This document shows, piece by piece, positions 25,864 through 34,051 of a DNA stretch of 43,268 nt. This stretch comes from Bradyrhizobium sp. AT1 (lineage in GTDB: Bacteria; Pseudomonadota; Alphaproteobacteria; Rhizobiales; Xanthobacteraceae). Positions within the stretch are counted from its first letter, which is position 1; each line of letters begins with the position of its first letter. Made by a program: the position numbers and the translations under genes. The stretch spans positions 7,158,219 to 7,201,486 of the forward strand of contig NZ_JXDL01000001.1 in assembly GCF_001590795.1 (NCBI RefSeq), written 5' to 3'. The notes beneath the pieces are model-generated. The model was not told the origin of the DNA and did no database searches. It saw only the letters and a program-made list of their open reading frames with translations.

Positions 25864-25889
25864 ATCCCTGTCGGTCCTCCGGCAGGGAT
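25864..25889. terminator. Strong hairpin, possible terminator
   Basis: ATCCCTGTCGG (25864-25874) pairs with CCGGCAGGGAT (25879-25889), with one G-T pair and a TCCT loop. The following TTGCATTTG is only weakly T-rich. It lies between the convergent phasin and cytochrome genes, 130 bases after the phasin stop. Confidence 0.45.
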
Positions 25890-25965
25890 TTGCATTTGTG
25901 GCAGATGTGGTGCGTGACGCGCCTCCGCATTGTGCCGAGGGGGCCCTTCGGGGCCGGATCATGCT

Positions 25966-26283
25966 CTAACGCAGCGATGCGATGTAGGCCGCGATGTCGC
26001 CGGCTTCGGTCCGGCTCAGGGGGAAATTCGGCATCTTCGGATGCGGATCGAGCAGGAAGAAGGCGAGCCTCTCCGGGCTGAAGTCCGGCCTGCGCGCAAC
26101 GGAGGCAAAGGAGGGAACGTCGGCACTGGCCTGGGTCTGGCCGTTCGCGACGACATGGCAGCTTGCGCACCAGCGCTTGGCGAGGTCGGCACCGTGATCG
26201 GCATCGGCGGCGAGTGCGGACGATGTGCCGAGGCTCGAGGTTACGGCAAGCAGCAGGCAGATTCGTCTCAAATGCTGGTGCAT
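25966..26283 (-). CDS. Periplasmic class I cytochrome c
   Basis: This is a 105-residue c-type cytochrome. The signal peptide spans residues 1-26 (ending in SSALAA). The haem-binding site is CASCH (Cys39, Cys42, His43), and Met84 in PKMPNF is the likely sixth ligand. A terminal GDIAAYIASLR helix follows. It would shuttle electrons in the periplasm. The start is ATG 26283 with GAAGG about eight bases upstream; an ATG at 26301 is possible. It lies 36 bases downstream of a 57-codon reading frame on the same strand, so it may be the second gene of a short transcript. No partner oxidase or dehydrogenase is adjacent. Confidence 0.88.
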   Translation of the reverse strand: MHQHLRRICLLLAVTSSLGTSSALAADADHGADLAKRWCASCHVVANGQTQASADVPSFASVARRPDFSPERLAFFLLDPHPKMPNFPLSRTEAGDIAAYIASLR

Positions 26284-26319
26284 AGGGTAACCTTCATGCA
26301 TTCGTTGGCGGCGCCACGC

Positions 26320-26493
26320 TTATCCGCAGCACGATCCCGGAAATTGCGAGAGATCAATGCGGGCGATGATCGACCGCAGCAGCTTGCGGATCGAACGATA
26401 GAGATGCCGTACGGGAGCCGGCATCCTCGCAGCGGACAGACCTTTCGTATCAAGACTTTCAGTATAATGCGACACGTGCGTCTCCGAGGCCAT
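26320..26493 (-). CDS. 57-residue small protein upstream of cytochrome c
   Basis: A short frame begins at ATG 26493 after GATAGAAGAGCCCT and ends at TAA (26320). The product has a polar N-terminus, then a basic amphipathic helix (VRHLYRSIRKLLRSIIARI) and a tail FPGSCCG with adjacent Cys residues. It has no signal peptide. The reading frame, ribosome site and close spacing to the cytochrome gene make it plausible, but the family is unknown to me. The last Cys pair could bind metal or form a disulfide. A noncoding leader is the alternative. Confidence 0.42.
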   Translation of the reverse strand: MASETHVSHYTESLDTKGLSAARMPAPVRHLYRSIRKLLRSIIARIDLSQFPGSCCG

Positions 26494-26551
26494 AGGGCTC
26501 TTCTATCCCGCCGCGCCGGAGCCGCCTTGATCTGTCGCAAAGCATTGCCGG

Positions 26552-27382
26552 CTAATAGTCGCCCGGATTCATGATCATCGGGCTTTTGGTGTCAGCCGGC
26601 GCGAGCGCGCTGCTGGCGCTGTCACGCAGGAAGCGGTCGAGCGTTTCCTGGATCTTCTCCTTGACCGAGTTGGGGCCGCGATCACTCATCTCCGTGTGCT
26701 GCGCGCCGGTGTGGACGATGTCGATACCACGTGCTTTTGCCTCTTCCGGCGTCGGCAGCACGCCGGGATCGGTCACGAAATGCGGGTCCTTCGACCTGAA
26801 CGACAGGATCTTCAGGCCGTCGCTGAGCACGAAGGGCACCCTGAGATTGTCGAGAGTAATCACCTTCGACACCAATTCCGGATGCTGGTGGGCGACATAC
26901 ATCGAGACATCGCCGCCGTTGGAATGGCCGACAAGGGTGATGTGGTCGTAATCGACGTTCTCCTGCCGCTTCTTCAGTTCGCTCAGCACGAAAAGAATGT
27001 TGGCCTCACAGCGGATATAGACGTCACGCCGGCCGACATATTGCTGACCGACATGGGTCATCAACGGCGGATCGCTCGGCAGATCCTGCTGGATGCTGAC
27101 AACCAGATAGCCGCGCGCGGCGAGCACGTTGGCGAGGAAGGAATATTCGGTGGCCTTGACGGTGTTGCCGTTGCTGATGATGGCGACGGGGAGCTTCCAG
27201 AGGCCGAGATTGGCCTTGGTCTCGTAGTCACGCCGGACGGCCATCTCGACGGCGATCGGCCGCTGGCGCGAGGCGTCGAACAGCGCCACAGCCTCATGGC
27301 GGATCGCGAACCGGCTGACGAGGAAATACTCCCCGACGCCGAGAGCGCACAGAAACGCCAGAATTGCAAACACCCTCTTCAT
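26552..27382 (-). CDS. Alpha/beta hydrolase with N-terminal membrane anchor
   Basis: This 276-residue protein has an N-terminal hydrophobic segment (residues 4-20, VFAILAFLCALGVGEYF) that acts as a signal or anchor. An alpha/beta-hydrolase fold follows with the nucleophile elbow GHSNGG (Ser154), the oxyanion segment AIISNGN and a catalytic His candidate in HTGAQHTEM (near 224-231). An esterase- or dienelactone-hydrolase-like activity outside the cytoplasm is likely; the substrate is unknown. The ATG at 27382 fits the hydrophobic start. It lies 158 bases downstream of the TpsB gene on the same strand and may be cotranscribed with it. Confidence 0.82.
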   Translation of the reverse strand: MKRVFAILAFLCALGVGEYFLVSRFAIRHEAVALFDASRQRPIAVEMAVRRDYETKANLGLWKLPVAIISNGNTVKATEYSFLANVLAARGYLVVSIQQDLPSDPPLMTHVGQQYVGRRDVYIRCEANILFVLSELKKRQENVDYDHITLVGHSNGGDVSMYVAHQHPELVSKVITLDNLRVPFVLSDGLKILSFRSKDPHFVTDPGVLPTPEEAKARGIDIVHTGAQHTEMSDRGPNSVKEKIQETLDRFLRDSASSALAPADTKSPMIMNPGDY

Positions 27383-27540
27383 GGTTTCGTCCCAAATCAC
27401 ATTCGGCTGAACATGGTCATTGGGAACTCCCGGATCGAGCGATCGTGAGCAGGTTACGGGATTAAATTTAGGCAAGCCTTTGAACAGGCGGCAAGACGGC
27501 TGCAGGCCGGGGCCATTGCGCGAACGGCGGGGCGGCTCGT

Positions 27541-29337
27541 CTAGAGACAGCCGCCCTTGCCGCGTTCGGGGCAGAGCCGGAATGCGCTCGACAGCGTGAA
27601 CAGGAAGCGCGGACTGCGGCGCTCGTTGTCCGGCGCCCGATAGCTCAAGGGCACGGCGACGCCGAGATCCGCCTGGAGATCGTCCGGCAGGAAGAAGCGC
27701 ACACCCGCGCCGGCCGACGTGAGCGACAGGCCCTCGCTCAGCCGGTAACCGTCGTTCCAGACGGCGCCGGCGTCGCCAAAGGCGTAGAGCTGATAGCCGG
27801 TCCAGTAGCGGAAACTGAGCTTCTGGTCGAAGCGCAGTTCGAGCGAGCCGGCAAGGCCGTTGTCGCCGCTGATCTCGGCTGCGCCATAGCCCCGGCCGAA
27901 GGCCGCGCCGCCGAGATAGAATTGCTGCGAGGTGAACAGCGGCCGCGACGCCGTCTGGCTCGCCGCGGCGAGCTTGAGCGACCAGGCATCGTTGAGTGTC
28001 TGGTAGCGCGTGAACCAGAGGTTCAGCACCGAGAAGTTCGACGAGGCGCCATCGCGTGACAACAGATCGTCGTCGACATGCGAGGCGCCGAAGATGTCGA
28101 GGCCCTGGCGGTATGTCAGCGTTGCGAAATTGGTGCCGCCGAATTGATCCTGCAGCCTGTAGTCGGCGGTCAGGCTCGCGGTCCTGATGTGGTCGTTGTA
28201 CCAGGGGCCGTAACGATCGTGCTCCGACACGTTGCTGAAGGTCGTCGCCGCAGTCAGCGTGAGCGTGGAGGATTGCGATTGCAGCGGAACGATGCTCGCG
28301 CGCAGCTCGAAGGCCTCGGTCGTCGTGATGTCGTTGTCGAGGCGGCGGGCATCGCCCGGCCGGACCGCGCTGTACAGCACCGAGCCGCCAAGGCGCAAAC
28401 CATCGACCCCGACCGGCGCGTCGTAAGACAGGCGCGTGAAGCCGAGCTGGCGCGGATCGTTGGCTATCGTCGACAGGTTGACCGCCAGCGTATCGCCCGG
28501 CGCGAGATAGGAGTTGAACGCGCCGGTGGCATAGGTCTGCCATGGGCCGACCGACGACGATCCGAGATTGTCCAGTCCGAGCGAGGAGAAGACGTGCCAG
28601 GTCTTCAAATAGACGGTGAGACGGAAGCGGCCGGAGGCGCCGCCGATCTCTTCGAGCGCGGTGTCGGCGATCCGGACCCCCGGCCTGCCATTGATGAGGA
28701 AGAGCTGGCGTTCGAGCGTCGGCAGGCGCGACGGCTGCTCGGCCAGAACCGGCCCGAGCATCGGCCTGACGCCGAACTGCTCGGCGCCGTCGCCCTTCAG
28801 CTCGACCTGCACGATGGCGCCTTCGATCACCTGGATCCGGACCTGACCGTCGGCAACGTCCTGCGGCGGCACGATCGCCCGGCTCAGATGGAAACCGTCG
28901 GCGCGGTAGAGATCGCTGATCGCGCCTGCGATCCCGGCGAGATCCGCCTGCGAGACCTTCTTGCCGAGATACGGTTGATAGACCGCGGCAATGCGATCGG
29001 GAGCGACGGCGTGAGCGCCGCTGACGCTGACGCCGCGCAGCACGAATTGCGGCCTTGTATCGCCGCCCGTGTTGGGCTGGCCGACCGTGGGCAGCCGGAC
29101 CGGAGGGCGGTTCAGCGTTTCCCGCTCGGTTTGGTTTTCAAAGTATTTCTCGGGCTGGCGCGGATCGAAGCCCGGCTGGTTCGCCTGCTGTGCGAACGCC
29201 TGGGAAACTTCAGCAAAAATCGGTGCCAACAATACCAACGCGGTAATGAGGTGCCGCTTCCTACCGCGCGCGGGGACTCTTTCCCCGTGATTCCACGGAG
29301 AAATTGCCATGCGGCGGTAAGGCTTCGTTAGGCGCAT
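27541..29337 (-). CDS. TpsB/FhaC-type outer-membrane transporter (ShlB family)
   Basis: This 598-residue two-partner-secretion transporter carries a signal sequence (about residues 28-50, ending AFAQQ). A POTRA-type domain (about 97-172, FVLRGVSVSGAHAVAP and VRIQVIEGAIVQVEL) precedes a 16-strand barrel. The barrel contains the conserved GRGYGAAEISGDNGLAGSLE segment, and the terminal strand is FLFTLSSAFRL followed by a short Cys-containing tail. Such proteins export large TpsA adhesins or hemolysins across the outer membrane. No TpsA gene is adjacent, which is unusual. ATG 29337 or ATG 29310 could be the start. It is divergent from the FecR-domain gene across 130 bases. Confidence 0.9.
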   Translation of the reverse strand: MRLTKPYRRMAISPWNHGERVPARGRKRHLITALVLLAPIFAEVSQAFAQQANQPGFDPRQPEKYFENQTERETLNRPPVRLPTVGQPNTGGDTRPQFVLRGVSVSGAHAVAPDRIAAVYQPYLGKKVSQADLAGIAGAISDLYRADGFHLSRAIVPPQDVADGQVRIQVIEGAIVQVELKGDGAEQFGVRPMLGPVLAEQPSRLPTLERQLFLINGRPGVRIADTALEEIGGASGRFRLTVYLKTWHVFSSLGLDNLGSSSVGPWQTYATGAFNSYLAPGDTLAVNLSTIANDPRQLGFTRLSYDAPVGVDGLRLGGSVLYSAVRPGDARRLDNDITTTEAFELRASIVPLQSQSSTLTLTAATTFSNVSEHDRYGPWYNDHIRTASLTADYRLQDQFGGTNFATLTYRQGLDIFGASHVDDDLLSRDGASSNFSVLNLWFTRYQTLNDAWSLKLAAASQTASRPLFTSQQFYLGGAAFGRGYGAAEISGDNGLAGSLELRFDQKLSFRYWTGYQLYAFGDAGAVWNDGYRLSEGLSLTSAGAGVRFFLPDDLQADLGVAVPLSYRAPDNERRSPRFLFTLSSAFRLCPERGKGGCL

Positions 29338-29467
29338 GATTTTTCATAGTTTTTTATGGTCAATGATTGGTTAATCCGGTCCCTCCGCTGGCCGCTTCCC
29401 GCTAATTCTATCTTGAGTGATTTCGGATACCCCTCAGGCTTGGCTGTCACGCGGACTGAGGGTTGTC

Positions 29468-30712
29468 ATGTTGGGCAAAATTGGAATGCGGCGCGCTTTG
29501 CTGGCAGCGCTGATCCTGGGAATGGCCACCGGCGCATCTGCCGCGGATGACGGAGCCTGGTCGGTCAGCAAGTCCTCGGGCGAGGTCTGGCTTGCGACGA
29601 GCGGCGCGCAGCAGGTGTCGCTGAGCCAGGACGGCGCGCTGAAACCGGGAGACACCATTCGCACCGGGCGCAACGGTCGCGTTCTGCTCGTCCGCGGTGA
29701 GGAAACGATCCTGATCTCTCCCAACTCCGTGGTCGGCTTGCCGGCGGAGAAGAAGGACGGGCTCTCGACCACCATCATGCAACAGGCGGGCTCGATCCTG
29801 CTCGAGGTCGAGAAGCGTAACGTCAAGCATTTCGAGGTCGAGACGCCCTATCTCGCCGCCGTGGTCAAGGGAACGCAGTTCAGCGTCACGGTGGCGGCTG
29901 GCAGCACCAAGGTCGGCGTTGTCCGCGGCCAGGTCGAGGTCTCCGACTTCAGGACGGGGCAGATTGCCCAGGTCATGCCGGGGCAGGCGGCCACCGTCTC
30001 CGAGCACGGCAAGCCCGGTCTCAGCCTGAGCGGCGCGGGGACGTTCAACGCGATCGAGCAGGGCAAGCCGCGCGCTCCGACGATCGAGCGCATCCCGGTG
30101 CCGAAGTCCGGCCTGACGGCGCCGCGCAATGCCGCGAACGGCCACGCGATCCACGCGCTTGGCCCGATCGACAAGGGGACCAAGGCGGCGGGCGCTCCGA
30201 AGCCGACGCATCAGGCGGCAGGGCATCATGGTCCCAAAGCCGGTGTCGTGCGCATCTCGAGCTCGCTGGGCGAGGTCAAGCTGAACGTCCATAAGGTCAC
30301 GCGCGGTCTCGCTCATGGCGCGGTGGCTCCCGGCCAGGTGCGCAACGCGAACGCCAACGCTTCTACCGCGACGGTCTGGAGCGACAGCACGACCGGCACG
30401 CCCGCGTCCAACAGCTCCGTCCAGACTGCGGTGACGACCAGCGGTGCCGCACCGGCCGGCAGCGGCGCGTCGAGCGCAGGTGTGATCGCTGCGGCGACAG
30501 CCGGCGCATCCAGCGACAGCCCCGGCGCCAGCAACGGAAATGGCGGTGGCAACGGCAATAATGGCAACAACGGCAATGCCGGCAATAGCGGCAACAACGG
30601 TAACGGCAACAATGGCGCCACCGGCAACGGCAGGGGCAACAACGGCAATGGCAATGGGAACGGCGGCGGTAATGGCAGCAACGGCCATGGTCACGCCTAC
30701 GGCAGACGCTGA
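29468..30712 (+). CDS. Secreted FecR-domain protein with Asn/Gly-rich tail
   Basis: This is a 414-residue exported protein. The signal peptide spans residues 1-26 (ending GASA). A FecR domain occupies about residues 50-160 (GDTIRTGRNGRVLLVRGEET, SILLEVEKRNVKHFEV, VVKGTQFSVTV, GVVRGQVEV, VMPGQAATV). A basic middle and an Ala/Ser/Thr-rich linker follow. The last 60 residues are almost pure Asn and Gly, closing in HGHAYGRR. There is no transmembrane helix and no neighbouring sigma factor, so it is not a classical anti-sigma regulator. It probably works in the periplasm or at the surface with the CHASE2 protein encoded 61 bases downstream, a pairing seen repeatedly in bacteria. ATG 29468 is the chosen start. 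Confidence 0.82.
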   Translation: MLGKIGMRRALLAALILGMATGASAADDGAWSVSKSSGEVWLATSGAQQVSLSQDGALKPGDTIRTGRNGRVLLVRGEETILISPNSVVGLPAEKKDGLSTTIMQQAGSILLEVEKRNVKHFEVETPYLAAVVKGTQFSVTVAAGSTKVGVVRGQVEVSDFRTGQIAQVMPGQAATVSEHGKPGLSLSGAGTFNAIEQGKPRAPTIERIPVPKSGLTAPRNAANGHAIHALGPIDKGTKAAGAPKPTHQAAGHHGPKAGVVRISSSLGEVKLNVHKVTRGLAHGAVAPGQVRNANANASTATVWSDSTTGTPASNSSVQTAVTTSGAAPAGSGASSAGVIAAATAGASSDSPGASNGNGGGNGNNGNNGNAGNSGNNGNGNNGATGNGRGNNGNGNGNGGGNGSNGHGHAYGRR

Positions 30713-30773
30713 GGCGGTTTCGCTGGGGGAATGAAGGGCGCGCCTGCAGAAGCGGGCGCACGGGAGGATCGGA

Positions 30774-33515
30774 GTGAAACGTTATCGGCCGCATATTCTC
30801 GTTGTGATCGCGCTTGCGATCGTGCTGTCCACGGGATGGCATGGTGCGCTTCGCAATGCGCTCACCGATCTGCGGTTTGCCTGGCAATCGCGTGACGCCA
30901 GCGGCAGCGTCGTCGTGGTGGCTATCGACGCACCGTCGATCGAGAAAATCGGGGTGTGGCCCTGGCCGCGACGGCTGCACGCGGAACTGCTGCACGGGCT
31001 TGCGGCGGCGGGAGCCGCGGACATTGCCTTCGACGTCGACTTCAGCACGCCGTCCGATGCGGCGTCCGACGAGTCCTTTCTCAAGGCGCTTCGCGAGGTC
31101 GGCGGCTCGACGGTCCTGCCGTCCTTCAAGCAGCCGACGCCAAATGGCGGCGCGGCCCACATCAATCGCCCCTTGAAGCCGTTCAGCAACCAGTCGTGGC
31201 CGGCGGTCGTCAACGTCGCTGTCGAATCCGACGGACTCGTGCGCCGCTATCCATTCGGCGAGAAGCTCGGCGATGCCTTGATACCGTCGATGGCGGTGGT
31301 GCTGGCCGGGAAAGACGCCAATCGGCGGCCGCCCTTCCTGATCGATTTCAGCATTCGGGCCGCCTCCATTCCCGTCGTCTCCTATGTCGATGTGCTGCAC
31401 GGCGATGCCGCCGCTGTCGGCAAGCTTCGAGACAAGAAGGTCATCGTCGGCGCCACCGCGCTCGAGCTCGGCGACCGCTTCAGCGTTCCCAACGGCAGGA
31501 TCGTCTCGGGGCCAGTCCTCCAGGCGCTTGCCGCCGAATCGATCCTTCAGGGCCGGATGCTGCGCTGGACGTCCGATATCGGCATGATCCTGGGCCTGGG
31601 CGTGATCTGCCTGTTGATGATGTATTCCTGGCGCCGCGTCGCGCCGGGAATTCGCGTCGCTGTCCTCATCGCCTCCGGGGCCGCCATCGAACTGGTCGCA
31701 GCCCTGGTGCAGGCAAGATGGCCCCTGGTCATCGACACCTCGCTATTCCACATCGCGATCATCGCCTATCTGACCGCGATCGCGCTGGACGAGATCGATT
31801 TCCGTAGCCTCCTCGGACGCATCGCCGAGAGCCGCTTCCACCGCATCGCGATGTCGCTTGGCGACGGCCTCGTTTGCACCGACGAGGATCACCGGATCAC
31901 GGTCTGGAATCCCGGCGCGAGTGCGATCTTCGGCTACATGCCGGCCGAGATGATCGGCCGCCCCTTCGAAACGCTGTGCGCCGCGCCGGCGGACGGCAAC
32001 GCAAGACCGTCCATGCACGACGCCGCGCGCCAGGCGCTCCTGGTTCCGGGCGGGGCGGTCGTCGTGGAATTCGAGGGCCGGCGCAAGAATGGCGAAACCT
32101 TCCCCGTCGAGGCGAGCTTCTCGGGTTGGCAGGGCACGGATGGCTTTCAGTATGGCGCGATCCTGCGCGACATCTCGGTGCGCAAACGCGAGGCCGAACG
32201 CGTCAAATATCTTGCCGAGCACGACGCGCTGACCGGTCTTGCCAATCGCAACACGCTGCATGCCGGACTGGTCGGCATGATCGCGGATGCGGAGCGACAA
32301 CCTCGCGAGGTCGCGCTGCTCGTGATCGGGCTCGACGGCTTCCAGCAAATCAACGACATGCTTGGACATTCGGCCGGGGACCTCGTGCTGCGGGCCGTCG
32401 CCGAGCGACTCCGGATCGAAGCCGGTGGCAAGGCGGTCGTTGCCCGGCTCAGCGGCGACGAATTCGCCATCGCGCTCGACTGTGCAGAGGCCGGTGAGCC
32501 GATCGCGGCCTTGGCCGAGCGGATCGCGTCTGCGTTCGAAGCGCCGCTCGCGACGGGCACGCGGCAGCACCGCGTCAGGATCAGCATCGGAGTTGCCGTC
32601 TATCCCGAGGGCGGACACAACGCCGACGATCTCCTTGGCAATGGCCATCTCGCGCTGAGCCGTGCCAAGGCGACGCGGCGGGGCGGCCATGTGCTGTTCG
32701 AGGCTGCGATCAGGCAGGAGCTGGAGAACCGGCTGACGCTGGAGAGCGAACTGGCGCTTGCCGCCGATCGCGGTGAGTTCGAACTGTTCTACCAGCCCCA
32801 GGTTCGCCTGATCGACGGCAGCCTGGTCGGGGCCGAGGCGCTCATCCGATGGCGGCATCCCGTGCGCGGCTACGTGTCGCCGGGAGAGTTCATGCCGGTG
32901 GTCAACTCTTCGGCCCTGTCCGAGCGGATCGCGAACTGGGTGATGGAGACCGCCTGTCGTCAGGCCCGTCACTGGGAGCTGTCGGGCAACGGCGTGCGCG
33001 TCGCGATCAACCTCTCGCCCTCGCAGCTTCACTCCGGCGATCTCGCCCATTCGGTTGCGGCGCTGCTCACATCGACGGGGCTTGCGCCGGCGTTGCTCGA
33101 GATCGAGGTCACCGAGGACATCCTGCTCCATGACGAAGCCCGCGTGCTCGACATGTTCAAGCGGATCCAGCAGCTGGGCGTCCGCGTCCTGTTCGACGAT
33201 TTCGGCACGGGCTATGCGAGCCTGAGCTATCTGAAGAAGTTTCCGCTGGATGGGCTCAAGGTCGACCGCTCCTTCGTGTCCGGCCTGCTCTCGAATTCCG
33301 ACGACGCGGCGATCGTCGGCTCGACCATCGGTCTCAGCAAGCAGCTCGGCCTCACGGTCGTGGCCGAGGGCATCGAGGATCGCGCCACCGCCGACTTCCT
33401 GGTCAGCATGGGATGCGAGGAAGGGCAGGGATATTTCTTCGGCCGTCCGATGCCTGCCGCGGAATTCGAGAAGCGATTCCTGGCGGCCGACCTCGTCGCA
33501 GTCGACGCTGCCTGA
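30774..33515 (+). CDS. CHASE2-PAS-GGDEF-EAL cyclic di-GMP signalling protein
   Basis: This 913-residue inner-membrane protein opens with an N-terminal transmembrane helix (residues 8-22) and a periplasmic CHASE2 sensor (about 25-255). Three hydrophobic segments follow (about 260-340), then a PAS domain (about 355-460, ITVWNPGASAIFGY), a GGDEF domain and an EAL domain. The cyclase signature is SGDEF (near residue 558), a common variant that is often active. The phosphodiesterase motifs are intact: EALIRW (near 687), NLSPSQL, EVTEDI, DDFGTGYASLSYLK, VAEGIED and GQGYFFGRPMP. It can therefore make and probably degrade c-di-GMP in response to an outside signal. The start is GTG 30774 after GGGAGGA. 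It follows the FecR-domain gene. Confidence 0.93.
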   Translation: MKRYRPHILVVIALAIVLSTGWHGALRNALTDLRFAWQSRDASGSVVVVAIDAPSIEKIGVWPWPRRLHAELLHGLAAAGAADIAFDVDFSTPSDAASDESFLKALREVGGSTVLPSFKQPTPNGGAAHINRPLKPFSNQSWPAVVNVAVESDGLVRRYPFGEKLGDALIPSMAVVLAGKDANRRPPFLIDFSIRAASIPVVSYVDVLHGDAAAVGKLRDKKVIVGATALELGDRFSVPNGRIVSGPVLQALAAESILQGRMLRWTSDIGMILGLGVICLLMMYSWRRVAPGIRVAVLIASGAAIELVAALVQARWPLVIDTSLFHIAIIAYLTAIALDEIDFRSLLGRIAESRFHRIAMSLGDGLVCTDEDHRITVWNPGASAIFGYMPAEMIGRPFETLCAAPADGNARPSMHDAARQALLVPGGAVVVEFEGRRKNGETFPVEASFSGWQGTDGFQYGAILRDISVRKREAERVKYLAEHDALTGLANRNTLHAGLVGMIADAERQPREVALLVIGLDGFQQINDMLGHSAGDLVLRAVAERLRIEAGGKAVVARLSGDEFAIALDCAEAGEPIAALAERIASAFEAPLATGTRQHRVRISIGVAVYPEGGHNADDLLGNGHLALSRAKATRRGGHVLFEAAIRQELENRLTLESELALAADRGEFELFYQPQVRLIDGSLVGAEALIRWRHPVRGYVSPGEFMPVVNSSALSERIANWVMETACRQARHWELSGNGVRVAINLSPSQLHSGDLAHSVAALLTSTGLAPALLEIEVTEDILLHDEARVLDMFKRIQQLGVRVLFDDFGTGYASLSYLKKFPLDGLKVDRSFVSGLLSNSDDAAIVGSTIGLSKQLGLTVVAEGIEDRATADFLVSMGCEEGQGYFFGRPMPAAEFEKRFLAADLVAVDAA

Positions 33516-33533
33516 GCAGGACGGCCGCGTTGC

Positions 33534-33794
33534 CTATCGCCGCCGCGCGACCGCGACGCCGAAGAGGAAAGCGACGAACAGGGCGGCGAGCGGCGCTTCG
33601 CGCGTGATCGCCGAGACTGTTGCGAGAGTTCCGCCGGGCTTGCGCGATTCCTCAATCGTAGAGGTCACACGGCCGACCGCTGCGTGCAGGCCGCCTGCGA
33701 CTTCACCGATCGTACGGGAGACATCGGCTGCCGCATCGATGGCACGCTCGGCCACGCCGGGTTGGGAAGGGGACTGCGGTATCTCGGTGCTCAA
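33534..33794 (-). CDS. Small membrane protein with C-terminal helix
   Basis: This 86-residue protein is soluble and helical at first (VAERAIDAAADVSRTIGEVA, then TSTIEESRKPGGTLATVS). One C-terminal transmembrane helix (APLAALFVAFLFGVAVARRR) ends in three Arg. This resembles DUF883-style ribosome- or membrane-associated small proteins, but I cannot name it. The start is TTG 33794, with GGAG about eight bases upstream and an N-terminus beginning STEIPQSP. A GTG at 33830 would lack a ribosome site and would start inside a direct repeat. It is convergent with the CHASE2 gene at 19 bases. Confidence 0.6.
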   Translation of the reverse strand: MSTEIPQSPSQPGVAERAIDAAADVSRTIGEVAGGLHAAVGRVTSTIEESRKPGGTLATVSAITREAPLAALFVAFLFGVAVARRR

Positions 33795-33828
33795 GCGCGC
33801 GACTCCAAACCTTGTGATGGAGGCCGAC

Positions 33829-33893
33829 ACCTTTGGCTATCCGCGCGAGCGCTCGTTTAGAACAGCGGGTCTGACGACCTTTGGCTATCCGCG
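33829..33893. repeat. 17-bp direct repeat, 48-bp period
   Basis: ACCTTTGGCTATCCGCG occurs at 33829-33845 and again at 33877-33893, upstream of the TTG-start small membrane protein gene. The copies are identical over 17 bases. A duplicated regulatory or recombination site is possible. Confidence 0.7.
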
Positions 33894-34051
33894 AGAGGCG
33901 CCGTGGTTGACGGCGGGTGCCGGCCTTGAATGAGCAATTCAGCGCACGTGCTTTTGTTCCGAGGTGATCCTCCGACAGCGAAAGTATCCGGGAAACGACG
34001 GGTGCGAATCTCTGTTAGGCTTGCGATGCCTTATGAAGCGAGGAGCCAGCC

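Noticed and set aside
26268..26540. A 90-codon minus frame overlapping the 57-codon frame upstream of cytochrome c
   Set aside because: It would overlap the start of the cytochrome gene and is Arg/Cys-rich noise; the 57-codon frame has the better ribosome site and spacing.
28078..29331. A 417-codon plus-strand frame across the TpsB gene
   Set aside because: It is antisense to a clear TpsB gene; Arg/Ala/Asp-rich shadow frame.
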